Positions 1 through 6,298 of a stretch of 12,335 nt of DNA are shown here, one piece after another (the stretch's first letter is position 1; each line of letters starts with the position of its first letter). Location: contig JAZSQT010000084.1 of the NCBI GenBank assembly GCA_045538075.1, forward strand, positions 1 through 12,335, in the 5' to 3' direction. The position numbers were made by a program, and so were the translations under genes. This stretch comes from JAZSQT01 sp045538075. Lineage in GTDB: Bacteria > Chrysiogenota > Deferribacteres > Deferribacterales > Mucispirillaceae. The notes beneath the pieces were generated by a model. The model saw only the letters and a list, made by a program, of their open reading frames with translations, searched no databases and was not told the DNA's origin.

Positions 1-385
1 TATTTTTTCCAACACAAAGAATATTATTATCTATTTCATCATATATTTCTTCAAAATGCCATAATATATTATATTCAGTATCTTCTACTACTATTAATGA
101 CGAAAAGTTTGTATTACTTTTTTTGCTTCTAACATTTTCAATAAATTTTGAAATATTGCGTTTATCTCTGTCTTCAAAAATATCTTCAAATCGTCTATCT
201 ATTATTTCATTTATTTTTTTATTAAAAAAATCTTTAGCAAATTTATTTGATTTTTTAATAATATTATTTTCGTTAATCGTTAACAATATGGTATCTTGCA
301 ACGTAATTACACTACTATAATAAGATATTTCATTGTTAATTATATTAAAATTAATATATTGACCATTATTCAAAATATTATCCAT
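1..385 (-). CDS. PAS-domain protein, N-terminal part (runs off left edge)
   Basis: An open frame without stops reads from an ATG at 385 to the window edge, giving the first 128 residues of a protein whose C-terminus is missing. Residues about 28-128 resemble a PAS sensory domain: a hydrophobic strand (ILLTINENN), then a helical part (SNKFAKDFF, INEIIDRRFEDIF), an acidic EDRDK turn, a helix, and a terminal strand pair (LIVVEDTEYNILWHFEEIYD, then ILCVGKN). This matches the usual PAS course from the first strand to the final GxxxDIT-like edge. The start is supported by AAGGAT at 394-399, 8 nt upstream. No signal peptide or membrane segment is visible, so this PAS is likely cytoplasmic. PAS domains usually feed a histidine kinase, GGDEF/EAL, chemotaxis receptor or sigma-54 activator. 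The output domain lies outside the window, so the function is open. The PAS call rests on pattern recognition by eye. Confidence 0.7.
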   Translation of the reverse strand, partial: MDNILNNGQYINFNIINNEISYYSSVITLQDTILLTINENNIIKKSNKFAKDFFNKKINEIIDRRFEDIFEDRDKRNISKFIENVRSKKSNTNFSSLIVVEDTEYNILWHFEEIYDEIDNNILCVGKN

Positions 386-399
386 AACATGCTATCCTT

Positions 400-429
400 A
401 TTAATAATTTAATTATTAATATTAATAAT
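400..429. repeat. Nested 9-bp inverted and direct repeats (operator candidate)
   Basis: Three 9-bp arms lie in a row: ATTAATAAT (400-408), its reverse complement ATTATTAAT (412-420), and ATTAATAAT again (421-429). Positions 412-429 form a perfect 18-bp palindrome, and 400-420 a second inverted repeat with a 3-bp centre. They lie between the divergent PAS gene and the 107-residue gene. The low sequence complexity makes chance palindromes likelier than usual, so a regulatory role is an inference. Confidence 0.4.
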
Positions 430-434
430 GTAAA
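406..434 (-). promoter_or_regulatory. Possible promoter of the PAS gene with palindromic spacer
   Basis: On the minus strand TTTACA (434-429) and TAAATT (411-406) are separated by exactly 17 bp and would start transcription just ahead of the ribosome-binding site at 394-399. The -10 matches the consensus at only 4 of 6 positions, and the region is almost pure A+T, so this is tentative. Confidence 0.3.
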
Positions 435-500
435 GTTTTTTATTATTATTCCGATATGTTTTAAACACCAAAAAAAGATATAGGAAAATTAGTATTTTTA

Positions 501-509
501 TGTGATAAT
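501..509 (+). promoter_or_regulatory. Extended -10 promoter of the small membrane-protein gene
   Basis: TGTGATAAT fits the extended -10 pattern TGnTATAAT with one mismatch. It would start transcription near 516, leaving a leader of about 15 nt before the ATG at 531. No convincing -35 box is visible, which extended -10 promoters tolerate. Confidence 0.4.
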
Positions 510-530
510 TTCAATAATACGAGGTGATTT

Positions 531-854
531 ATGATGAATTATACCGAATTTGTTCAATCAATCAAGGAGTATCTTACTACGCCTTTAAGTTCAAATCGCC
601 CGTTACTTGTTGCTATATTAGTTTTGTTAGCTATATCTTTTGCTGTTTGGTTAGTTCTATATTTTCGCAAAGCATATATTAAAGAGAAGGCAGAAACAGA
701 TACATTCAATTCTGATTTTGCTGACAATTTAGATTATCCTGGTTTTCATCACGGTGGCGTGCCTATTTCTGAAAAAGAGAAAGAAAGAGAAAACGACCCT
801 TTTAAAAAAGTTGCCTCTAAAGACCCATGGGGCAATATTAATGATGAATATTAA
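531..854 (+). CDS. Small single-pass membrane protein of unknown function
   Basis: The product has 107 residues (106 from the second ATG at 534). GAGGTG at 521-526 lies 4 nt from the first ATG and 7 nt from the second, so the second is the slightly better start. An N-terminal part of about 22 residues is followed by one strongly hydrophobic segment (about residues 24-45), then a basic stretch (FRKAYIKEK) and a charged, hydrophilic tail of about 55 residues. The positive-inside rule places this tail in the cytoplasm. The tail includes a HHGG motif and repeated K/E runs. I do not recognise a family. The gene is divergent from the PAS gene and runs into the 3' end of rnpB, which reads towards it. 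A good ribosome-binding site, an upstream promoter-like element and a coherent membrane topology support a real gene. It could be an accessory or assembly subunit, but nothing nearby says of what. Confidence 0.65.
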   Translation: MMNYTEFVQSIKEYLTTPLSSNRPLLVAILVLLAISFAVWLVLYFRKAYIKEKAETDTFNSDFADNLDYPGFHHGGVPISEKEKERENDPFKKVASKDPWGNINDEY

Positions 855-857
855 ATA

Positions 858-1217
858 AAGGGAGTGATATAAGCCGGATTCTGTTCTTAAAAAAATTAAG
901 TGGCAGTCATTTCTCTGAAATTATAGTCGCCTATAATTTTTAGCAGCTTACCCGTAGGTCAATCAGGCGAGCAACCCTTCCCACAATTTGCCTTGCACCC
1001 AATGGGGCTTGTTCTGCTTTCTTCTGTTACCAAAAGAAACGGTAGTCTCTTACACTGCCTTTTCACCCTTACCATTAAAATAATGGCGGTTGTTTTCTGT
1101 AACGCTATCCCCGTCTTACGACGAACAGATGTTATCTGTCATTGTGCTCATACGGTGTCCGGACTTTCCTCCCATTATTTTTATAAAAAAATAACAGACG
1201 ACTGCCCTCACTCCCTT
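858..1217 (-). ncRNA. rnpB: RNase P RNA, bacterial type A-like
   Basis: This is the catalytic RNA of RNase P, which trims tRNA 5' leaders. On the minus strand the hallmark conserved region GAGGAAAGTCCGGACACC appears near the 5' end (about 1144-1165). A GGTAAGGGTGAAAAGG stretch, then GTAAGAG and GGTAACAG, follow in the middle. CTACGGGTAAGCTGCT precedes the 3' end, which closes with ACAGAATCCGGCTTAT, the typical 3' signature. The outer helix P1 is seen directly: AAGGGAGTGA at the 5' end (1217-1208) pairs perfectly with TCACTCCCTT at the 3' end (867-858). The length of about 360 nt is usual. Exact mature ends are inferred from P1. Where E. coli has GGU in the L15 loop that holds the tRNA CCA end, the aligned bases here read GAA (1014-1012). 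Open frames reading through this gene are not coding. Confidence 0.96.
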
Positions 1218-1223
1218 AACATT

Positions 1224-1252
1224 ATTTTAAGATTTTAGTAATATTTTTTCAA
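1224..1252 (-). promoter_or_regulatory. rnpB promoter
   Basis: On the minus strand TTGAAA (1252-1247), a 17-bp spacer and TAAAAT (1229-1224) place the start site about 6 nt downstream at 1217. That is exactly the first base of the P1 helix of rnpB, so the promoter and the RNA end support each other. Confidence 0.7.
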
Positions 1253-1410
1253 TGGTAAATTCTACAAATTATTGCAACAAATTATAAAGAATATTTTTAT
1301 TATTTATGGATTGCACAACGATTAAAATAGTCTCCCATAGCATTAAATAATACATTATCACTATAACATTTATTTGAAGTTACAGTAAATTTTTTGCAAT
1401 AGTATATTCC

Positions 1411-1439
1411 TTGATAATAAATTTTATTGATGTTATATT
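1411..1439 (+). promoter_or_regulatory. mnmA promoter
   Basis: TTGATA (1411-1416), a 17-bp spacer and TATATT (1434-1439) with an upstream TG (1431-1432) form a good extended promoter. Its start site near 1446 falls directly before the ribosome-binding site AAGGAG (1447-1452), implying a leader of only about 16 nt. A TTG at 1411 that opens the longest reading frame lies in the -35 box and is therefore unlikely to start translation. The 244-nt gap between rnpB and mnmA holds this and the rnpB promoter. I see nothing else there. Confidence 0.5.
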
Positions 1440-1461
1440 TAGTTTTAAGGAGAATGTTTTA

Positions 1462-2526
1462 ATGAACTTTAATTTTTCATCACCTGATTTACAAAAAAAT
1501 GATAGAGTTTTGATTGCAATGAGTGGTGGTGTTGATAGTTCTGTTTCTGCTCTTATGGCAAAAGAAGCTGGATATATTCCCATTGGTATTACCCTTAACC
1601 TATTTAAAAATAATAACAATTCTTTTTCTGATGCAAAAAATGTTGCAGAATCTTTAGGTATTGAATGGTATTACGAGGATTATAGCGAAGAATTTAGCCA
1701 AAATGTTATATCTTATTTTATTAGGTCTTATAAAATTGGCGAAACTCCCAATCCATGTTCTTATTGCAACAGAAACGCTAAAACTAAATTTCTTTTTAAT
1801 TTAATGCAAAGATATAATTGTAAAAAAATCGTTACTGGACATTACGCAAGAATGGTTAATATAGACGGTCAAAATTACGTTAGAAAAGCAAAAAATGAAG
1901 CTAAAGATCAATCATATTATCTTTCTTTAATTGAGCCTTTTCACGCAAATCTGCTTATTTTTCCTTTAGGTGATATAGAGAATAAGGATATAGTTAGAGA
2001 AATTGCAAATAAAAACAATTTACCAGTAGCAAATAAGCCAGATAGCCAAGATATTTGCTTTTTGCAAGGCAATGATTATAGAGAGTTTTTAGAACCCTTT
2101 TCAAGCAAATGGCGAAAAGGCGACTTTATTTTAGATGGCAAACGGATAAGCAAAAATAAAGGCATACATAATTATACAGTAGGTCAACGTAGAGGGCTTG
2201 AAATAAGCTATAAAGAGCCTTTATACGTCCAAAAAGTTGATTCTGAAACTGGAGATGTTTATCTTTGTGAAAAAAAAGATGTATTTAAAAAAGGTGTAAA
2301 GTTGCGAGATTGTAATTTTTTCCCAAATACTGCATTAATGGGGAAAGTTACTGCAAAATTACGCTATAGAATGAAAGATGAACCTTGTTTATTAGAGCAA
2401 GCTCCAGAGGGTAAAGCAACATTATTATTTGAAAACAAACAATTTGCACCTGCAAAAGGTCAAACTGCTGCTATATACATTGACGATAAAATAATCGGTG
2501 GTGGCACTATTGACGATGTCTTTTAA
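1462..2526 (+). CDS. mnmA: tRNA-specific 2-thiouridylase MnmA
   Basis: MnmA transfers sulfur to C2 of wobble uridine 34 in tRNAs for Lys, Glu and Gln, using ATP to adenylate the base, in the cytoplasm. The start at 1462 has AAGGAG 9 nt upstream and gives 354 residues, near the family norm. The N-terminal PP-loop ATPase motif SGGVDSS is at 21-27. TPNPCSYCN at 95-103 carries Cys102, which lines up with the catalytic Cys102 of E. coli MnmA. DSQDICF carries Cys199, the second catalytic cysteine and the same number as in E. coli. TGHYAR (125-130) and KDQSYYLS (148-155) are tRNA and substrate-loop motifs. YTVGQRRGL marks the central domain, and a beta-barrel completes the C-terminus. The loop after the first strand (NLFKNNNNSFSDAKN) is shorter than in E. 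coli. The ribosome-binding site of yajQ follows the stop at once, so the two are probably cotranscribed. Confidence 0.95.
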   Translation: MNFNFSSPDLQKNDRVLIAMSGGVDSSVSALMAKEAGYIPIGITLNLFKNNNNSFSDAKNVAESLGIEWYYEDYSEEFSQNVISYFIRSYKIGETPNPCSYCNRNAKTKFLFNLMQRYNCKKIVTGHYARMVNIDGQNYVRKAKNEAKDQSYYLSLIEPFHANLLIFPLGDIENKDIVREIANKNNLPVANKPDSQDICFLQGNDYREFLEPFSSKWRKGDFILDGKRISKNKGIHNYTVGQRRGLEISYKEPLYVQKVDSETGDVYLCEKKDVFKKGVKLRDCNFFPNTALMGKVTAKLRYRMKDEPCLLEQAPEGKATLLFENKQFAPAKGQTAAIYIDDKIIGGGTIDDVF

Positions 2527-2543
2527 AAATAGGAGGTAAATAA

Positions 2544-3035
2544 ATGGCATCTTTTGACGCTGTTAGCGAAATTGATATGCAAGAATTAGATAATGCAGTA
2601 AATAATTTAAAAAAAGAAATATCATCACGTTTTGATTTTAAAGGCTCAAATACTGTAGTAGAATTAAACAAAAAAGATAAACTTATCAAAATGGAAACTA
2701 CAGATGATATGAAAGTAAAAATGATGAGAGAAATGCTTATTTCTGCAGTTACTAAGAGAAACATAGATTCAAAATGTTTAGATTTTTGTGATGTAGAAAA
2801 AGCTGGTGGTGCAATGCTTCGCCGTATAGTAAAAATTAAAGAGGGAATAGATAAAGATACTGCGAAAAAAATCACTACTGCTATTAAAAATTCAAAGATG
2901 AAAGTTCAAGCCTCTATTATGGACGATAAAGTAAGAGTTCAAGGCAAAAAGATTGACGATTTACAAGAAGTAATAAGCATATTAAAAGGTCTTGATTTAC
3001 CTATAGCGTTACAATTTGTAAATTTTAAAAGCTAA
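2544..3035 (+). CDS. yajQ: YajQ-family nucleotide-binding protein
   Basis: At 163 residues it has the same length as E. coli YajQ and lines up along its whole length. The N-terminus MASFDAVSEIDMQELDNAV matches the MPSFDIVSEVDLQEARNAV type. SRFDFKG, KKITTAIKNSKMKVQASI and DDKVRVQGKKIDDLQEVI match its other conserved blocks, and the end (FVNFKS) matches FKNFRD. The family (DUF520) has two ferredoxin-like domains. Members have been reported to bind nucleotides or RNA, and in Xanthomonas cyclic di-GMP. The role in this organism is unknown. A strong AGGAGGT (2531-2537) lies 6 nt upstream of the ATG, and the gene begins 17 nt after mnmA, so an mnmA-yajQ operon is likely. A hairpin terminator overlaps its stop codon. 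Confidence 0.92.
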   Translation: MASFDAVSEIDMQELDNAVNNLKKEISSRFDFKGSNTVVELNKKDKLIKMETTDDMKVKMMREMLISAVTKRNIDSKCLDFCDVEKAGGAMLRRIVKIKEGIDKDTAKKITTAIKNSKMKVQASIMDDKVRVQGKKIDDLQEVISILKGLDLPIALQFVNFKS

Positions 3036-3059
3036 AAAAGAGGGATAATCCCTCTTTTT
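3035..3059. terminator. Bidirectional intrinsic terminator between yajQ and nosY
   Basis: AAAAAGAGGGA and TCCCTCTTTTT pair perfectly around a 3-nt loop (TAA, 3046-3048). The GC-rich core is flanked by A runs on one side and T runs on the other, so the hairpin gives a T-tailed terminator in both directions. It serves the convergent ends of yajQ and the nos operon. Confidence 0.85.
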
Positions 3060-3082
3060 ATGTAATATATAATTATTGAATT

Positions 3083-3910
3083 TTATACTAAATCTTTCTT
3101 TTTAAATACGAAAAAACCTAATATTGCAAAAAATAATCCGATAATTAATGGATAAATTAATGAGTAAACTACACAACCAAGTTGTCCTAAATTATCTAAA
3201 ATAAAATATGATGCAGGTCCAGTTACTGATAATACTGGATCAAATAATGATATTGCACCTATTCTAAAAACTTGAACTGGATTTAGTAATGCTGAAGCAA
3301 AAACTATATTAGCAGGCACTAAATTTTTAATCATAAACCCAATTAATGCAATATCTATAAATGCTATCAAAAATAACCATACAAAAAAAGCTACTCCAAC
3401 TGCCATTTCTTGACTTTTTACGAAGCAAGAAATAAAAAATCCTATACCTAAAAAAGTTAGAGCATTACATATTAATAGACCAGCATATAGAAAAAATAAT
3501 AAAACTGGAATTTCTCCACCTTTAATTAACCCAATGATTAATGCTAACATCATAGATATAATAATTGGCACAGATACAACAATAAATCTGCCTAAGAATT
3601 TGCCAAAATAGTAAGATTTTAACGATACTGGAAAAGATAGTAAGTATTCAAGGATATTATTTTCCCGTTCTGCAGATATTGTTCTTACTGTTGTAATAAG
3701 CACAAATATAGGCATTATTATATTGCAGGCTTGAATAAAAACTAATAACCCACGTGTAAGCCCAGTAAAACCCATAACTCTGCCTTCAGTTACTCCAGAA
3801 GAAAAGATTAAAGCAGTCATTAATATAAAAAGTAACGCATATCCTATAAACCATTTAGCTCTAAAAGAGCCTTTTAAATCAAGTTTTAAAATTAGAAAAA
3901 TTTCTTTCAT
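3083..3910 (-). CDS. nosY: NosY, ABC transporter permease for NosZ copper-site maturation
   Basis: NosY is the membrane partner of the ATPase NosF. Together with periplasmic NosD they are needed to build the CuZ site of N2O reductase, probably by moving a sulfur species or passing copper. The 275-residue product is an ABC-2 type permease with about six hydrophobic segments (about 21-38, 60-78, 108-130, 135-162, 170-193 and 247-270). The cytoplasmic loop TISAERENNILEYLLSFPVS (77-96) is the typical NosY/ABC-2 coupling region (E-R-x-x-x-x-L-E-x-L). Length agrees with known NosY. It is the last gene of the operon, 21 nt after nosL, with a weak ribosome-binding site, and is followed by the bidirectional terminator. 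Here nosL lies between nosF and nosY. In Wolinella, from memory, nosY directly follows nosF. Confidence 0.92.
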   Translation of the reverse strand: MKEIFLILKLDLKGSFRAKWFIGYALLFILMTALIFSSGVTEGRVMGFTGLTRGLLVFIQACNIIMPIFVLITTVRTISAERENNILEYLLSFPVSLKSYYFGKFLGRFIVVSVPIIISMMLALIIGLIKGGEIPVLLFFLYAGLLICNALTFLGIGFFISCFVKSQEMAVGVAFFVWLFLIAFIDIALIGFMIKNLVPANIVFASALLNPVQVFRIGAISLFDPVLSVTGPASYFILDNLGQLGCVVYSLIYPLIIGLFFAILGFFVFKKKDLV

Positions 3911-3931
3911 AATAATGCCTAATTATTTTTC

Positions 3932-4411
3932 CTATTCATGAATTTTACCATGTTTTTTCATCATTCTTTCTTTTTTTATTTCTAAAAGTATATCTTTTGC
4001 TTCTTCATAAGTTATTGTTGTTTTATCCTTAGAAATACTTCCTTCATTTTTAAATGCAGCTATACCAAATGACATAGGTGTAATGTATCCTTTTGCTAAT
4101 TTTGCATTATTAGAATTTACCCATTCACCATTTGTGCCATCAGTAAAATAAATAACTGCTCTACTATTCCAATCAAAATTATTTTCTTCTAACCATAATA
4201 TAGCACAACCTAAATCATCAAAGAAAAAATATTCTCCAGTATCTGGATTGATAATTTGAGCTGAATGTAACCTATCACCAACTGCCATAACACATCGCTT
4301 GCATACATCTCTATCGTAAACTACTTCTTTTGGCTCAATATTAATAGTTTTCTTACAATTTACTACAAAAATTAGCATTGTAACAATCATTAAAAATTTA
4401 AATAATCTCAT
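3932..4411 (-). CDS. nosL: NosL, copper(I)-binding lipoprotein
   Basis: NosL is an outer-face lipoprotein that binds Cu(I) and delivers copper to apo-NosZ together with the NosDFY complex. The 159-residue product starts with a short basic and hydrophobic leader ending in VVNC, so Cys19 is the likely lipidated residue. DVCKRCVM (36-42) is the family's CxxCxM signature, GDRLHSAQI follows, FDDLGCA (65-70) is the conserved aspartate/cysteine segment, and TPM (111-113) carries the second candidate copper-binding methionine region. The C-terminus (ERMMKKHGKIHE) is rich in Met and His and might add metal contacts, which is inference. The start overlaps the nosF end by 14 nt, with GGGAG upstream inside nosF, so translation is likely coupled. 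Confidence 0.92.
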   Translation of the reverse strand: MRLFKFLMIVTMLIFVVNCKKTINIEPKEVVYDRDVCKRCVMAVGDRLHSAQIINPDTGEYFFFDDLGCAILWLEENNFDWNSRAVIYFTDGTNGEWVNSNNAKLAKGYITPMSFGIAAFKNEGSISKDKTTITYEEAKDILLEIKKERMMKKHGKIHE

Positions 4412-5036
4412 TTCTAACTACTCTCCCTAAATCAAGTTCTATTTCTCTATTAGCTATATCACTAAACTCTTCTGTTCTATGACTAATAAATATATATGTT
4501 TTATCTACTAAAGCCTCATCAAGTAGTTTTTTAAAAATCTCTCTTCCTTTTATATCAAGATTGGCTGTAGGCTCATCAAAAATAATTGTTTTAGTATTTT
4601 TTGCAAAAGCAATGCTGATTAAAACTTTTTGTTTCATTCCTCCAGAAAGTTTGAGAAATGGTTTATTTAAATGAGGCTTAATATCAAGTTCTAATCTATC
4701 ACAATTTTCTATAATTTTATCTTGGTTAAAATTAGATATAGAAGAAGAATATTCCATAAGTTCTTTTATGGTATAATTTAAAGGTGGTGGTAATTGTGGC
4801 ACGAAACTTATATTTTTTAGTGCATTTACTCTGTCAATTGCAGGAGAAATATTATCAATAAGAACTTCTCCACTATTTTGTTTATATTCGCCCAATATTA
4901 AACGTATTAAAGTAGTCTTACCAGCTCCATTTCTACCAAGTAGCATTACTTTTTCATTATCATCAATTTTTAAACTAACATCAATCAATACATCTTGACC
5001 TTTAAAATTTTTGCATAAATTTTTAACTTCTATCAT
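4398..5036 (-). CDS. nosF: NosF, ABC transporter ATPase for NosZ maturation
   Basis: NosF is the ATP-hydrolysing cytoplasmic subunit that drives the NosY permease and works with NosD in CuZ assembly. The 212-residue product shows every ABC motif in order: Walker A GRNGAGKTT (34-42), Q-loop glutamine 81 (FVPQ), signature LSGGMKQ (130-136), Walker B TIIFDEP (150-156), D-loop ANLD and switch His186 (FISHR). The start chosen is ATG at 5036, one base after the nosH stop. A longer frame adds 24 residues from 5108, but these lie over the nosH 3' end and would put Walker A unusually deep. The product is short for an ABC ATPase, because the C-terminal extension found in longer NosF proteins is missing. 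The Shine-Dalgarno sequence is weak (GGTG), so translation probably depends on reinitiation after nosH. Confidence 0.93.
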   Translation of the reverse strand: MIEVKNLCKNFKGQDVLIDVSLKIDDNEKVMLLGRNGAGKTTLIRLILGEYKQNSGEVLIDNISPAIDRVNALKNISFVPQLPPPLNYTIKELMEYSSSISNFNQDKIIENCDRLELDIKPHLNKPFLKLSGGMKQKVLISIAFAKNTKTIIFDEPTANLDIKGREIFKKLLDEALVDKTYIFISHRTEEFSDIANREIELDLGRVVRNEII

Positions 5037-5037
5037 A

Positions 5038-5850
5038 TTACACCAGATTCTTAAATCTACTAACGTAATGTATTGAACCTTTTGAACATGCCTCAATACA
5101 TCTGCCACAAAAGGTGCAAGCCGACCCTTTTACAAAAATTTGTTTTCCTTCTTCTATTTTTTCTCCTTTAAAAGTAAGAAGTTCCATAGGCTCAATACAA
5201 CCAACTGAACATTTGCCACAAGAATTACAATCACCAACTCTTGCGATTCTACCTGCAGAAATATAGTTTAATAACCCATAAACTGAACCTATTGGACAAA
5301 TTTTTCTACACCAAAAACGTCTTACAAAAAATATCTCTCCTATTAAAATAAATACGATAAATAAACTTGAAAAAGTTGCACCATATATTAAAAATCTACT
5401 TAAAATTCCAACAACATTAAATAGCTCAAAAATTAATATTCCAGTAACAAAACTTAACAATATCCATATTGTTAAAACCCAATATCTGTTGATTTTAAAA
5501 TCTCTACCATCTTTTATAATTTTTTTTCTTATTAAATAAAAATGTATCTTTTCACCTAATTCGCTTAATAACCCATAAGGACACACCCAACCACAAAAAG
5601 CACGACCACCTACGACTAAATATAAAAGTATAATAGTTACTGTGCCAATAATTAGGTTAACAGGAATACTATTTCCAGTAGCTACAACTTGCATAGTTAT
5701 AAATGGGTCAATTAGATGAAATCCGATAAATCTTGAACCAGATAGACAACCCTCTAATATCTGTATATCAGCTCTAAAAGATACAATAAATAGTAAACTT
5801 ACACATATTACAGAAAGTCTTCTTAATATAGTTATTTTATGTCTTTTCAT
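5038..5850 (-). CDS. nosH: NosH, NapH-like membrane Fe-S quinol dehydrogenase subunit
   Basis: NosH is thought to oxidise menaquinol in the inner membrane together with NosG and pass electrons towards the periplasmic cytochromes that feed NosZ. The 270-residue product has four to five membrane segments (about 11-26, 64-82, 122-142, 155-176 and possibly one more). Two CX3CP motifs typical of NapH lie at cytoplasmic membrane edges: CGWVCPYG (86-93) and CRKICPIG (181-188). Two [4Fe-4S] sites follow near the C-terminus (C208, C211, C214, C218 and C245, C248, C251, C255). The start is ATG at 5850, with AAGGAT (5862-5857) 6 nt upstream. A longer frame from 5922 would run inside nosC2 and adds a lysine-rich stretch with no counterpart in the family. 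It follows nosC2 by 10 nt and precedes nosF by 1 nt. Confidence 0.93.
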   Translation of the reverse strand: MKRHKITILRRLSVICVSLLFIVSFRADIQILEGCLSGSRFIGFHLIDPFITMQVVATGNSIPVNLIIGTVTIILLYLVVGGRAFCGWVCPYGLLSELGEKIHFYLIRKKIIKDGRDFKINRYWVLTIWILLSFVTGILIFELFNVVGILSRFLIYGATFSSLFIVFILIGEIFFVRRFWCRKICPIGSVYGLLNYISAGRIARVGDCNSCGKCSVGCIEPMELLTFKGEKIEEGKQIFVKGSACTFCGRCIEACSKGSIHYVSRFKNLV

Positions 5851-5860
5851 TTTATGATCC

Positions 5861-6298
5861 TTATTTAAATGAAGATACTTCCTTTGCAAGTATTTCAAGT
5901 TCTTCAATTGGAGTTTTTTCAAGAAGACCTTTCATCATAGTATTTTCTACTTGGCCGTTTTTATATTTTAGCAATGCCTCCATATTATAATCGTAACTTT
6001 TTCCTGCTATTGATGGACCAACTGGTCCTTTTCCGTCTTTGCCATGACATGAAGAGCATTTTACTATATACAATTTACTTAAACCTACTTTTCCTACTTG
6101 TTTTTTCATATCTTCTAATGCTTTAGCTTGTTCGTCTAAAGGTTCATTATTTTCAGTTTGTATATTTTTCTGTTGCGTATCTATTTCATTATTAGTATTA
6201 ACATCTTCAATAACTACATCACTTTCACTATTTATCATTAATATACCAATAAAAATAACAATAACAATTGATATTATACCTACTATTTTTCTATTCAT
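5861..6298 (-). CDS. nosC2: NosC2, membrane-anchored monohaem cytochrome c
   Basis: A predicted electron carrier between the NosGH quinol dehydrogenase and the haem domain of NosZ. The 145-residue product begins with one uncleaved-looking hydrophobic anchor (about 4-22), then an acidic, Asn/Gln-rich linker (about 23-65). A small cytochrome c domain follows with CSSCH (81-85) as the haem site and GPVGPS soon after. Met121 or Met122 in NTMMKGL is the likely distal ligand. The domain closely resembles that of the preceding gene product, which suggests tandem duplication. The start overlaps the nosC1 stop by 4 nt (ATGA), with AAGGAG 8 nt upstream. The C1/C2 naming follows order in the Wolinella-type cluster and is by position and architecture, not by measured identity. 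Confidence 0.88.
   Translation of the reverse strand: MNRKIVGIISIVIVIFIGILMINSESDVVIEDVNTNNEIDTQQKNIQTENNEPLDEQAKALEDMKKQVGKVGLSKLYIVKCSSCHGKDGKGPVGPSIAGKSYDYNMEALLKYKNGQVENTMMKGLLEKTPIEELEILAKEVSSFK

Noticed and set aside
123..320. Plus-strand 65-residue open frame
   Set aside because: It lies opposite the PAS-like gene. Its hydrophobic Leu/Ile/Ser/Phe-rich translation is what antisense of AT-rich coding sequence gives, and it has no ribosome-binding site.
993..1238. Plus-strand 81-residue open frame
   Set aside because: It runs antisense through the RNase P RNA gene, whose conserved structure explains the sequence.
1411..1461. Longer mnmA start at TTG 1411
   Set aside because: The TTG falls in the -35 box of the predicted promoter, and the ATG at 1462 has a proper ribosome-binding site and puts both catalytic cysteines at the E. 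coli numbers.
1218..1461. tRNA or further small RNA between rnpB and mnmA
   Set aside because: No cloverleaf, GTTC-type T loop or strong hairpin is seen. The gap is explained by two promoters.
1380..1619. Minus-strand open frame opposite the mnmA start
   Set aside because: Shadow of mnmA. The sense frame has the PP-loop motif and promoter.
2507..2875. Minus-strand 122-residue open frame
   Set aside because: Antisense shadow of yajQ, with no ribosome-binding site or recognisable domain.
5037..5108. N-terminal extension of nosF from 5108
   Set aside because: It lies over the nosH 3' end, adds 24 residues unlike any ABC ATPase, and the internal ATG begins directly at the first conserved strand.
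5851..5922. N-terminal extension of nosH from 5922
   Set aside because: It lies within nosC2. The ATG at 5850 has AAGGAT at good spacing, and the extension has no counterpart in NapH-like proteins.
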